From Acidobacteriota bacterium (lineage in GTDB: Bacteria > Acidobacteriota > Terriglobia > Terriglobales > Acidobacteriaceae): a stretch of DNA of 15,750 bases. The first letter of the stretch is position 1; each line of letters begins with the position of its first letter. The stretch is taken from contig JAKAAZ010000072.1 of the NCBI GenBank assembly GCA_021802085.1, forward strand, positions 1 through 15,750, written 5' to 3'. The notes under the pieces were generated by a model. That model was given only the letters and a program-made list of their open reading frames with translations. It was not told the DNA's origin and ran no database searches. Positions 1 through 7,515 of this stretch are shown piece after piece. Made by a program: the position numbers and the translations under genes.

Positions 1-292
1 CTTATATCTCAAATAAAGCTATGTTAAGGATACAACGACAAGTGCGGGCCCATGCGTCGCTTGCCGATGGGACGGGCAGGAACGTACAGTAATCAGGTTA
101 TGTGAATCTCAAGCCGCGATGGTAGATCGTTCCACTGTGGATGCAACCTGTAGGATGAAGTACCCCCTGCGTTTTCCATCAAGAAGATCTACACCGCACC
201 ACCGATGATGGGTACCCGAGTGTCGTGAAATTGCTTCGCGCAACAAGCGAGACCCGTGTACGATTCAGGCCGAAAAGATTTGAGGAATCCTC
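1..292. other. Non-coding leader before the sugar permease gene
   Basis: No credible gene is seen in this stretch on either strand; stop codons are frequent and no family-like protein emerges. The only structure noted is a weak 5-bp inverted repeat (CCCAT at 49-53, ATGGG at 67-71). It presumably carries the promoter of the permease-ribokinase pair, but I find no convincing -35/-10 pair; TTGCTT at 231-236 and TACGAT at 259-264 are spaced too far apart (22 nt). Confidence 0.5.
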
Positions 293-1291
293 TTGTATCA
301 GCCAGAGACGTACACGATTGCTCTTCTATTCATGGTCATCAGCATGCTCGGCTGGGGATCGTGGGCCAACACAGTAAAACTATGCCCGACTTACAGGTTC
401 CAGTTATTTTATTGGGACTACGGGATTGGCTTGTTTGCCGGGGCGCTGCTCTGGGGATTCACGCTCGGCTCCGCTGGACAAACGGGACGACCGTTTCTAG
501 CCGATGTGACTGGCGCGGGAGAGGTCAGCATCATCTGTGCGGTCCTGGCCGGAGTCATTTTCAATATCGCCAATCTGCTATTGGTTGCAGCGATTGAGAT
601 CGCCGGGCTGGCTGTGGCGTTTCCCGTCGGCATCGGCGTGGCGCTGGTCGTGGGTGCAGTCAGCAGCTACATTTTGTCGCCGAATGGGAATCCGGTCCTG
701 TTGTTTGGCGGAGTTGCGCTGGTTGTCGCCGCCATCGTGTGCGACGCTTTGGCCTACGGAATGCGAGAACGGGAACAACGCGCCATGAGCCGTCGCGGAT
801 TGGTCCTCAGCCTGGCGGCAGGCGTGTTGATGGGCAGCTTCTATCCTCTGGTCGCGCACGCAATGGATGTATCGCATGCGCCGGGACCGTATGCTACCTC
901 GTTTTATTTTGTGGTCGGTACCGGCCTGTGCGCGCTTGTTTTCAATTCTTTGTTGATGCACAAACCGCTCGATGGAAAGCCGCCGGTGGCGATGTCGGAG
1001 TATTTCAGCGCGCCGTTCCGCTGGCACGCATGGGGGGTGCTGGGCGGGGCTGTTTGGTGCACCGGCACAGTGTTCAACTTTGCCGCCTCGCGCGCGCACA
1101 TCGTTGGTCCCGCAGTTTCTTATTCCATCGGCCAGGGCGCGACGATGATCTCTGCGGCATGGGGTGTATTTGTATGGCACGAGTTCGCTGACGCGCCGCC
1201 ACGCTCGCGGAAATTGCTGGGCCTGATGTTCATTCTTTTTCTGCTGGGACTGTCCGCGGTTGCGTTTGCTCCCATTTTTCGCGCTCATTGA
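293..1291 (+). CDS. GRP/RhaT-like sugar permease (drug/metabolite transporter superfamily)
   Basis: A 332-residue, strongly hydrophobic protein with about ten predicted membrane helices, the size and layout of the glucose/ribose porter and rhamnose permease branch of the DMT superfamily. The N-terminal stretch MLGWGSWANT followed by FQLFYWDYGIG (about residues 18-47) is typical of these bacterial sugar permeases and the related ureide permeases. It probably imports a sugar by proton symport across the inner membrane. The start is TTG at 293, supported by GAGGA at 282-286, 6 nt upstream; no ATG lies nearby in frame. The ribokinase follows directly, so ribose or another sugar phosphorylated by a PfkB kinase is the likely cargo. 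The substrate itself is inference; family membership is fairly sure. Confidence 0.8.
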   Translation: MYQPETYTIALLFMVISMLGWGSWANTVKLCPTYRFQLFYWDYGIGLFAGALLWGFTLGSAGQTGRPFLADVTGAGEVSIICAVLAGVIFNIANLLLVAAIEIAGLAVAFPVGIGVALVVGAVSSYILSPNGNPVLLFGGVALVVAAIVCDALAYGMREREQRAMSRRGLVLSLAAGVLMGSFYPLVAHAMDVSHAPGPYATSFYFVVGTGLCALVFNSLLMHKPLDGKPPVAMSEYFSAPFRWHAWGVLGGAVWCTGTVFNFAASRAHIVGPAVSYSIGQGATMISAAWGVFVWHEFADAPPRSRKLLGLMFILFLLGLSAVAFAPIFRAH

Positions 1292-1311
1292 CTGCAAAGG
1301 ACAACGTTGCA

Positions 1312-2268
1312 ATGGATCGATCGAAGACAATGCGGCCCATTGTTGTGGTGGGAAGCATCAATATGGACCTCGTCTCCACTGTGTCCCGGATACCGGCGGG
1401 GGGAGAAACACTGCTCGGATCCAGCTTCCAGATGCATTCGGGAGGAAAGGGCGCCAATCAGGCCGTCGCTGTAGCTCGTCTGGACTATCCCGTAGAAATG
1501 ATCGGGAAACTCGGATCGGACCTGTTCGGGGAACGACTGCGCGCGCAGTTGCAACGTGCCGGGGTTGGGATGGCCGGGGTCGAGACGGTGGAAGGCCCCT
1601 CTGGTATTGCCGCCATTACCGTTGCTGCAACGGGAGAAAACTCGATCGTGGTCACGCCGGGAGCCAATGCCGCCGTGTCCCCCGACTATGTTGAACAGCA
1701 TCGATCTCTGATTCGGAGCGCCGGCCTGGTGATGACACAACTGGAAATTCCCGTTGACACCGTGGAGAGGTTAGCAGAGTTGTGCTTTCAAGAGCAGGTT
1801 CCGTTGATGCTGGACCCCACTCCAGCGCAGGCGCTTCCCCCGAGCCTGCTGCAGCGCATTCGATGGTTCACTCCCAATGAAACGGAAGCGGATTTTTATG
1901 TCGGACGTGTCGCGGACGGCCGTCGCGGGGGCAGTTGGGATGCGCGAGTTTTGCCTGACACTGCGCGCTCTTTGCTGGGGCAGGGTCCGGCAGGCATCAT
2001 TCTGAAGCTGGGTCCACGCGGAGCCTACCTGGCCGCCGATGGAGTTGAGCAGCTCTTGCACGCGATGCCAGTCGAAGCCATAGATACCACCGCGGCCGGC
2101 GACGCGTTGAACGGCGCGTTCGCTGTCGGGCTGATGCTGGGAAAATCCGCGCTGGAAAGTGCGCGGTTCGCCGTGGCTGCCGCGTCCGTTTCCGTCACTC
2201 GACCGGGCGCGCAGCCTTCGATGCCGACGTTTGCTGAAGTCTCCAGGATGCTCGATAGTGGGCGATAG
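1312..2268 (+). CDS. rbsK: Ribokinase (PfkB family)
   Basis: A 318-residue cytoplasmic PfkB-family kinase, the usual ribokinase length. It should phosphorylate D-ribose to ribose 5-phosphate using ATP. Visible motifs are the N-terminal GSINMD (residues 14-19), the sugar-binding GGKGANQA (44-51), TPNETEA (187-193) and the C-terminal PfkB signature DTTAAGD (258-264), whose last Asp is the catalytic base. I chose ATG at 1312 because AAAGGA lies at 1296-1301 and the family starts near there; a TTG at 1288 overlapping the permease stop (TTGA) would add eight residues. The close coupling to the permease gene indicates one transcript: uptake followed by trapping as the phosphate. A related sugar or nucleoside kinase specificity cannot be excluded by eye. 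Confidence 0.87.
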   Translation: MDRSKTMRPIVVVGSINMDLVSTVSRIPAGGETLLGSSFQMHSGGKGANQAVAVARLDYPVEMIGKLGSDLFGERLRAQLQRAGVGMAGVETVEGPSGIAAITVAATGENSIVVTPGANAAVSPDYVEQHRSLIRSAGLVMTQLEIPVDTVERLAELCFQEQVPLMLDPTPAQALPPSLLQRIRWFTPNETEADFYVGRVADGRRGGSWDARVLPDTARSLLGQGPAGIILKLGPRGAYLAADGVEQLLHAMPVEAIDTTAAGDALNGAFAVGLMLGKSALESARFAVAAASVSVTRPGAQPSMPTFAEVSRMLDSGR

Positions 2269-2299
2269 AAAATTCCAGCGTGCATCGTTCGAAAAACTC

Positions 2300-2341
2300 G
2301 TGATATAAGTCACTGCTGCGTGCGCCCTGCCCTCGTACAGT
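2300..2341 (+). promoter_or_regulatory. Crp/Fnr-type operator and class II promoter of the polyferredoxin gene
   Basis: GTGATATAAGTCAC at 2300-2313 is a GTGA-N6-TCAC inverted repeat of the Crp/Fnr family. TACAGT at 2336-2341 follows after 22 nt, placing the operator centre at -41.5 when TACAGT is read as the -10 box and transcription starts near 2348. The ric promoter shows the same hexamer at the same distance. Activation by the regulator encoded at 7516-8244 is inferred. Confidence 0.75.
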
Positions 2342-2358
2342 AAGTCTGGCAGGTGAGA

Positions 2359-3477
2359 ATGCGCACAGAACCCGAGACTCGCGCCGAAGATCGGAAGGAT
2401 TGTGACACTCCTGGCGCCCGGACCGTGAAGAAGTTGAGTCGGCGTCGCTTTCAGGATCGCTCGCAGCGGTTTCGCCATGGCGTGCAAACTGCGTTTGTGT
2501 TGCTCAACCTGTGGATCGGGACCCAGTTCTTCCTCTGGGTACGCTACTACCAGACCGGCGGCCAGTCCCTCTACGTGAACCGTCCCGCAGGGGTCGAGGG
2601 CTGGTTGCCGATTGCAGGGATGATGAACTTCAAATACCTGCTGGTCGCGCGAAGGCTGCCGCAGATCCATCCGGCGGCCATGTTTCTATTCGTCGTGTTC
2701 CTGCTGTCCAGTCTTCTGCTGAAGAAGGCGTTCTGCTCCTGGCTATGTCCGATCGGCACCCTGTCGGAAATGTTATGGAAAGCGGGCCGAAAGATTCTGG
2801 GCAGAAATCTCAAATTGCCCTTGTGGCTGGACATTCCATTGCGCAGCCTGAAGTATATTCTGCTGGCATTCTTCGCCGTTGTCATCGGGACCATGTCGGC
2901 CGCGGCGCTGGCCGACTTTCTGCATTCGCCCTACGGTTTGATTGCGGACGTCAAAATGCTCGATTTCTTTCGCGACCTGGGAGAGACCGGGGTCATCGTG
3001 GTCGGCGTGTTGATTTTGCTTTCGATCCTGGTGCAGAATTTCTGGTGCCGTTATCTTTGCCCGTACGGCGCATTGATGGGACTGGTTTCGCTGTTGAGCC
3101 CGGCAAAGATTCGCCGCGATGCGGCTGCGTGTATCGATTGCGGAAAATGCGCTCGCGCCTGCCCTGCAAACCTGCCGGTGGATCGGCTGGTACAGGTCCG
3201 CTCAGTCGAATGCGCGGCCTGCATGGAATGTATTGCCGCGTGCCCGGCGCAGAATGCCTTGCAGTTTTCTTTGCCGCCGCGCCGCGCGGTTGAGGCGAAG
3301 GACCGCTGGCGCAATCTTGTTCTGACTCCGGTAACAGTGGCCATTATGCTGGCTTGCCTGTTCTTCGGATTCGTTGGCTATGCCAAGGCCACCGGGCATT
3401 GGAACACGAACCTGCCGCGCTCCGTCTATCTGGAACTGGTGCCACATGCAAATGAGGTCTCACATCCGGGAATGTAA
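2359..3477 (+). CDS. Membrane-bound 4Fe-4S polyferredoxin (NapH/CcoG/NosR-C-terminal type)
   Basis: A 372-residue inner-membrane protein with about five membrane helices and 12 cysteines in four motifs. Two CxxxCP motifs of the Fer4_5 type (Cys126/130 and Cys230/234) sit at helix ends. Two classical ferredoxin motifs, C-x2-C-x2-C-x3-CP, follow at 258-268 and 285-295, then a last helix near 325-350. This is the architecture of NapH, CcoG and the C-terminal part of NosR, which move electrons or assist copper and haem enzymes at the membrane; the partner here is unknown. ATG at 2359 fits best: the predicted transcript begins near 2348, giving an 11-nt leader containing CAGG. GTG at 2353 is the alternative. 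Its operator matches that of ric, so a role in the same stress response is inferred. Confidence 0.8.
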   Translation: MRTEPETRAEDRKDCDTPGARTVKKLSRRRFQDRSQRFRHGVQTAFVLLNLWIGTQFFLWVRYYQTGGQSLYVNRPAGVEGWLPIAGMMNFKYLLVARRLPQIHPAAMFLFVVFLLSSLLLKKAFCSWLCPIGTLSEMLWKAGRKILGRNLKLPLWLDIPLRSLKYILLAFFAVVIGTMSAAALADFLHSPYGLIADVKMLDFFRDLGETGVIVVGVLILLSILVQNFWCRYLCPYGALMGLVSLLSPAKIRRDAAACIDCGKCARACPANLPVDRLVQVRSVECAACMECIAACPAQNALQFSLPPRRAVEAKDRWRNLVLTPVTVAIMLACLFFGFVGYAKATGHWNTNLPRSVYLELVPHANEVSHPGM

Positions 3478-3489
3478 GGGAAGGTTCGG

Positions 3490-3510
3490 TCGTCCCGCAA
3501 ACCAGGACGA
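3490..3510. terminator. Small hairpin between convergent genes
   Basis: TCGTCC at 3490-3495 pairs with GGACGA at 3505-3510 across a 9-nt loop, in the 46-bp gap between the convergent polyferredoxin and cysE genes. The position suits a shared terminator, but no T-run follows on either strand, so this is a weak call. Confidence 0.3.
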
Positions 3511-3523
3511 GCGCGGGCGCAGA

Positions 3524-4288
3524 TCAAATTCCTTCGCCCATGTTTACGTAATCGGACCTTGAGTACAGCTGGCTTCGATAGGTGGCGCGTTCTTCTTCCT
3601 CCACCGCAAGCGCGCTCTGCGGCTCCTCCTGCAAGGCGACCTGTTGCAATTCGCCATCCAGCCGTTCGACACGCGACTTCAACCGCTTCACCTCATCGCA
3701 CAGAGCAATGATGACATCGGAAAGCGGATCGCTCACATCACGCGGATCGGTAATGAGCACGCGCTTGCCGCCCTGATACACGATGTGCGCCGGAACCCCG
3801 ACGACGGTCGAGTCCGGAGGCACATCGCGCAGAACCACGGATCCGGCGCCAACGCGCGAATGTTCTCCGATGGTGATGTTGCCGAGGATGTTCGCATTGT
3901 TGCCGACAAAGACGCCGTCGCACAGGGTGGGGTGGCGTTTGCCCTCGCCTTTTCCCGTACCACCAAGAGTAACGCCCTGATAGAGCGTCACGTCGTTCCC
4001 TATGATTGCGGTCTGCCCAATGACCACTCCCATTCCGTGGTCGATGAACAACCGCCGCCCGATGCGCGCCGCCGGATGGATTTCAATACCGGTCCAAAAA
4101 CGCGTGATCTGCGACAGAACGCGTGCCAGCAGTTTGAACTTTTTGCACCAAAGCCAATGGTGAATGCGATGGACCCACACCGCGTGCAGGCCTGGATAGC
4201 AAAGCAGTACCATCGCTTTCGAGGTGGCCGCGGGATCGCGTTCGAACACGCATCGTATGTCTTCGCGAATCAGTCGAACCAGGTTCAT
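3524..4288 (-). CDS. cysE: Serine O-acetyltransferase
   Basis: A 254-residue cytoplasmic enzyme that acetylates L-serine with acetyl-CoA, the first step of cysteine synthesis. The short N-terminal helical part is of the EpsC-like type. It is followed by the left-handed beta-helix of hexapeptide repeats (about 68-172) with the hallmark IDHGMGVVIGQTA (82-94) and GVTLGGTGK (105-113). Residues about 190-222 look like a coiled coil, unusual after the catalytic core. The protein ends in MGEGI; enterobacterial CysE ends in the similar GDGI, whose terminal Ile enters the CysK active site to form the cysteine synthase complex. The start ATG overlaps the cysK stop by four bases (ATGA), so the two are translationally coupled. 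Confidence 0.92.
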   Translation of the reverse strand: MNLVRLIREDIRCVFERDPAATSKAMVLLCYPGLHAVWVHRIHHWLWCKKFKLLARVLSQITRFWTGIEIHPAARIGRRLFIDHGMGVVIGQTAIIGNDVTLYQGVTLGGTGKGEGKRHPTLCDGVFVGNNANILGNITIGEHSRVGAGSVVLRDVPPDSTVVGVPAHIVYQGGKRVLITDPRDVSDPLSDVIIALCDEVKRLKSRVERLDGELQQVALQEEPQSALAVEEEERATYRSQLYSRSDYVNMGEGI

Positions 4289-5256
4289 ACTGTCACGGCG
4301 GACGTCTTCGTCTCCAGCGCCTCTTTTCGGAATTCGTCGAACAAGACCGTGGAGAGATATCTCTCGCCAGCGCTGGGGATGATGACGACGATCAACTTGC
4401 CGGCGTGCTTCGGATTGCGCGCCAGTTGCAGCGCTGCATGGACTGCCGCTCCGGAAGAGATACCGACCAGCAGGCCTTCCTCTTTCGGCAGCCGCCGCGC
4501 CATGGCGATGGCGTCGTCGTTCGTCACCGTGATGATCTCGTCAATCAACTCCGTCTTTAGGATCTTGGGCACAAAGCCGGCGCCGAGGCCCTGAATTTTG
4601 TGTGGCCCCGGCTTGCCGCCGGAGAGTACGGCGCTATCCGCGGGTTCCACTGCAACCGACCAAAAGCCGGGTTTTCTGGCCTTGATGTACTCGCTCACTC
4701 CGGTCAGTGTTCCGCCGGTGCCAATGCCCGACACCAGAATGTCTGCCTGGCCATCGGTATCGTTCCAGATTTCCGGCCCTGTCGTGTCGAAGTGGACCTT
4801 CGGGTTGGCGGGATTGTTGAACTGCTGCAGCATGTAACTGTTGGGCGTCTCGCGCAGCAGTTCTTCCGCCTTGGCGATCGATCCCTTCACGCCGTTCGGC
4901 CCAGGCGTCAGCACAATTTTGGCGCCAAAGGCCAGCAGAAGAATTCTGCGTTCGAGGCTCATCGTTTCCGGCATCGTGAGAATAATGCTGTAGCCCTTTA
5001 CCGCCGCCACGAATGCCAGCGCAATGCCGGTGTTGCCGCTGGTCGGCTCAATCAGCACCGTCTTGCCCGGCGCGATCTTGCCTTCGCGTTCCGCCGCTTC
5101 AATCATCGCCAGCCCGATGCGGTCTTTGACGCTGCTCAACGGGTTGGAGCTTTCCAGCTTGGCCACCACCCTGGCCTGGCACCCTTCCGTCACGCGGTTC
5201 AACTGCACCAGCGGTGTCCGCCCAATCAGTTCCGTCACGTTTGCTGCAATGTTCAT
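4285..5256 (-). CDS. cysK: Cysteine synthase (O-acetylserine sulfhydrylase)
   Basis: A 323-residue PLP enzyme that makes cysteine from O-acetylserine and sulfide. The PLP lysine is K44 in SSVKDR; the substrate loop PTSGNTG lies at 71-77; the phosphate-binding GTGGTLTG is near residue 175 and the GISSGAA stretch near 266, all as in the family. Length is normal. ATG at 5256 has the G-rich stretch GGGGGT a few bases upstream as a possible ribosome-binding site. It overlaps cysE by four bases. The nnrS-like gene ends 70 bp upstream on the same strand with no terminator seen, so cysK-cysE may be co-transcribed with ric-nnrS and supply cysteine for Fe-S rebuilding. That link is inference; a promoter of its own in the gap is possible. 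Confidence 0.94.
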   Translation of the reverse strand: MNIAANVTELIGRTPLVQLNRVTEGCQARVVAKLESSNPLSSVKDRIGLAMIEAAEREGKIAPGKTVLIEPTSGNTGIALAFVAAVKGYSIILTMPETMSLERRILLLAFGAKIVLTPGPNGVKGSIAKAEELLRETPNSYMLQQFNNPANPKVHFDTTGPEIWNDTDGQADILVSGIGTGGTLTGVSEYIKARKPGFWSVAVEPADSAVLSGGKPGPHKIQGLGAGFVPKILKTELIDEIITVTNDDAIAMARRLPKEEGLLVGISSGAAVHAALQLARNPKHAGKLIVVIIPSAGERYLSTVLFDEFRKEALETKTSAVTV

Positions 5257-5326
5257 GGTCTACCCCCGAAACTCCATACCGAAAGCATACCCCGTTTGCA
5301 TTCTTTCTGGAGCACTGAATGGAAGT

Positions 5327-6664
5327 TCAAGCAGCGCCTCGTGTGGGCAATGGAGAATGAATTTCAGGGCGAAGATGGGCGGGTGGATGCAACAGCGTTG
5401 CCGCGATGTTGACGGCGAACAGCACGACTGCGGTCAACTCCACGATTGCGGAGTACGGCAGCAATTTCCATGCAAAATTCCAATAGCTCTCATACGCAAG
5501 CGGTTCCAGCGTGACGCGCAGTAAGCAGCCGACATGCAACAGCAGCAGCGACCAGAACATTAGCCGCGTACTCCACAGCACGCGCATACCGCAAAAGGCC
5601 GGCAGAATACGCTGGCCGATGGCGAAGACCATGCCCGCAACAAACCCCACCGTCAGCGCATGGCGGCTGGCTCCCCAAATGCCGCCGGCATGGTCGTAGC
5701 GCACCGCGAGCGCATCCAGCACGCATGACACTACAAGCCAGACATACGCGACGCGGATGAACAGCGGAAATGTCCTGTGGACATGCAGCAGTTTTGCTGG
5801 CTGGACGGCTGGCTCCCACACGTGCAGCGCATCGATCGCCAATAAAGCTGCCAACAGAAATAGGACGGCAGCTATGGGCAGCCATTGCAGAAAGACGGCA
5901 ACTACGCCTGCCACACTTAGCCCATACGCCACCAGCAGACGAATGCCGTCAGGCTTCCTGAATCCGGCAAATACCGGCAGCCAGCGCGCATTGAAACCCC
6001 AAATCGTAGGTACCAAAACGCCCCAGACCGCCAGTACCACAAGCTGCTGATCGAAAACATGCGGCAGCGCGGGCGATGTTCCATAGAGAGCCAGCCGGAC
6101 CAATGCGGCACAATTTACCGCAACCGCAACCAGAAACGCAATGGTTGCCGCGATCACGACTACCATCCAGGCTTCCGTGCGATGCGCCGGGTCTGCGGGC
6201 CGATGACGCCGAACGGCGCGATAGAACAGCAGGCAGGCGATCAGTTGCAGCACTCCGGAAAGTGGCAGCAAAATTCTCCATTGCCAACCTGTAACACCGC
6301 CGATCCAGCGCATCGCAATCCCCAGTGTCCACATAACCCACGAAGTCCACGCCGCGCGTACCGGAAAGCTCAGCGTGCTCTGCATTTTGGTCAGCGAATA
6401 AAATCCAATTCCCAGAATGAAGGAGCCAACCCAACCGAAGATTTGTGCCTGGCCATGCGCCTGCAACCATGCTTGAGACAGGCTGCCGAGCGTGCGCTGC
6501 TGAGAGATGCCAATCAGGTTCCACACTCCCAGAAATGTCCCCGGCAGCAGCATGAACAGCATCCCGCTGGCGATGAAGGCGGTCACCAGCCGCTGGCTGT
6601 GCCGCTCCATTGCCACCCGCTGCGCATTCACCGGCTGCTCCAGCGATGCAAGCGGCGCACTCAC
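5327..6664 (-). CDS. NnrS-family haem/copper membrane protein
   Basis: A 445-residue integral membrane protein with about twelve hydrophobic helices. The segment AHGQAQIFGWVGSFILG (second helix) matches the His-containing signature of NnrS proteins, and HALTVGFVAGMVFAIGQRILP near residue 345 is the second conserved NnrS-like block, although its length makes only the core diagnostic. NnrS is known as a haem- and copper-containing protein that protects cells from nitric oxide stress, commonly beside NO-responsive regulators. The start is GTG at 6664, overlapping the ric stop in the tetranucleotide GTGA, a strong sign of translational coupling. An in-frame extension upstream would run through ric and is rejected. 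A more distant relation to haem-copper oxidase subunit I cannot be fully excluded. Confidence 0.75.
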   Translation of the reverse strand: MSAPLASLEQPVNAQRVAMERHSQRLVTAFIASGMLFMLLPGTFLGVWNLIGISQQRTLGSLSQAWLQAHGQAQIFGWVGSFILGIGFYSLTKMQSTLSFPVRAAWTSWVMWTLGIAMRWIGGVTGWQWRILLPLSGVLQLIACLLFYRAVRRHRPADPAHRTEAWMVVVIAATIAFLVAVAVNCAALVRLALYGTSPALPHVFDQQLVVLAVWGVLVPTIWGFNARWLPVFAGFRKPDGIRLLVAYGLSVAGVVAVFLQWLPIAAVLFLLAALLAIDALHVWEPAVQPAKLLHVHRTFPLFIRVAYVWLVVSCVLDALAVRYDHAGGIWGASRHALTVGFVAGMVFAIGQRILPAFCGMRVLWSTRLMFWSLLLLHVGCLLRVTLEPLAYESYWNFAWKLLPYSAIVELTAVVLFAVNIAATLLHPPAHLRPEIHSPLPTRGAA

Positions 6665-7374
6665 GCCGTCCCCTTCGCTTGCGCAAGAGCGCGCGGGAAC
6701 AGGATGTTGTTCTCCAGATGAATGTGCTGGTGCAGGTCCTGCTCCAGGTCTTCCAGTGCGCGATAGAGAGCGCGCCACGTGGGGCAGGCTGCGGTCGGCG
6801 GCGTGTAATTGCCGGTCAGGCCGCGCAGTTCGCGCAACTCCTCGCCCGCCTGGTCGTGGTCCGCCATCATGCGCGTGATGGGCTGCTCCACGCTGCCAAA
6901 CATGGGCGGCAAAGCCGCTTGCCGGTTGCCTTCCAGCTTCCCTATATAAGGAAACAGGATGGTTTCTTCGCAAACAAAGTGGTGTGCCAGCTCGGCGCTG
7001 ACCACGGCGAAGACCTTGCTGATCTGGAAGACTTCGGGATGGTGTTCCCCGTGGCGGGCCTCCACTTTCGCCATCAGACCGCCGATTAGCTGGATCTGGT
7101 TGCGCGTAAATGCGTGATGTTTGCCGACAATGTAGTCGGCCAGCTCCTTCAATGGAGCCTTCTGCCACTGCACGTCGGGAGTGTTTGTTTGCCGCTGCTG
7201 GTGTTCCAGTTCCTCCAGCACGGGCGCAAGGTTGACATCGCGCTTGGTGCAGGCTTCCGCCAACGTATGTTTCCCTCCGCAGCAAAAATCGATGCCGAGA
7301 CGCTCCAGAACCGGGATCGTGGTTGGATATTCGACTGCAATGTCGCGAACTTGTGTTTCCGATGTGATGACCAT
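6661..7374 (-). CDS. ric: Iron-sulfur cluster repair di-iron protein Ric (YtfE/ScdA/DnrN)
   Basis: A 237-residue cytoplasmic hemerythrin-like protein that repairs Fe-S clusters damaged by nitric oxide or oxidants. The N-terminal ScdA_N-type domain carries GIDFCCGGKHTL (27-38). The di-iron ligands of the hemerythrin domain are visible in order: H86/H87, H108 or H111, H132 with E136 in the HxxxE spacing, H173 in ADHD, and H217 with E221. This matches the ligand pattern of E. coli YtfE. The ATG at 7374 is preceded by a strong TTAGGAGA ribosome-binding site. It is the first gene of the ric-nnrS unit and has a Crp/Fnr-type class II promoter with a predicted leader of only about 14 nt. Divergent from it is the likely regulator gene. 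Confidence 0.93.
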   Translation of the reverse strand: MVITSETQVRDIAVEYPTTIPVLERLGIDFCCGGKHTLAEACTKRDVNLAPVLEELEHQQRQTNTPDVQWQKAPLKELADYIVGKHHAFTRNQIQLIGGLMAKVEARHGEHHPEVFQISKVFAVVSAELAHHFVCEETILFPYIGKLEGNRQAALPPMFGSVEQPITRMMADHDQAGEELRELRGLTGNYTPPTAACPTWRALYRALEDLEQDLHQHIHLENNILFPRALAQAKGTA

Positions 7375-7395
7375 GATGTAAATCTCCTAACTGCG

Positions 7396-7437
7396 ACTGT
7401 AGTGATCGCTAGCACCCAACTCAGTGACTTAAATCAC
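7396..7437 (-). promoter_or_regulatory. Crp/Fnr-type operator and class II promoter of ric, in the divergent ric-regulator gap
   Basis: On the minus strand GTGATTTAAGTCAC (7437-7424) is followed after 22 nt by TACAGT (7401-7396). The operator centre is then at -41.5 and the start near 7389-7388, just ahead of AGGAG and the ric ATG. With the next two bases (TG), 15 of 16 positions equal the operator at 2300. In the plus direction no -10 box sits at the matching distance, so the same site may repress or only weakly activate the regulator gene; the direction of autoregulation is open. Confidence 0.78.
7402..7415. promoter_or_regulatory. Possible degenerate second operator
   Basis: GTGATCGCTAGCAC matches the GTGA-N6-TCAC pattern at seven of eight core bases. 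It begins 22 bp from the main operator, so it lies on the same face of the helix, and it abuts the ric -10 box. Binding here would be expected to hinder ric transcription. One mismatch makes chance occurrence likely. Confidence 0.3.
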
Positions 7438-7515
7438 CGGCTGGCATGATCGTTCGACCGACGGGACTATTGCCAGTGATTGCCAATCTCGGCACCCATG
7501 CGGCAAGATGGCGCT

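Noticed and set aside
578..1330. Minus-strand reading frame of 250 residues opposite the permease
   Set aside because: Shadow of the high-G+C permease gene; no recognisable motifs.
2353..2366. GTGAGAATGCGCAC, a 7-of-8 match to the operator core at the polyferredoxin start
   Set aside because: Lies at the start codon, lacks the conserved central bases, and a single mismatch is expected by chance.
1771..2670. Minus-strand reading frame of 299 residues opposite rbsK and the polyferredoxin gene
   Set aside because: Low-complexity His/Arg-rich translation, spans the intergenic operator, and lies opposite two well-supported genes.
3644..4594. Plus-strand reading frame of 316 residues opposite cysE and cysK
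   Set aside because: Antisense to two clear cysteine-synthesis genes, with no family resemblance.
6665..7285. In-frame upstream extension of the nnrS-like gene (to 652 residues)
   Set aside because: It overlaps ric almost entirely in another frame; the extension is Arg/Ala-rich without family features, and the GTG at 6664 overlapping the ric stop explains the start.
7469..7485. Direct repeat ATTGCCA (7469-7475 and 7479-7485) before the regulator gene
   Set aside because: Too short to separate from chance; no third copy or known site type seen.
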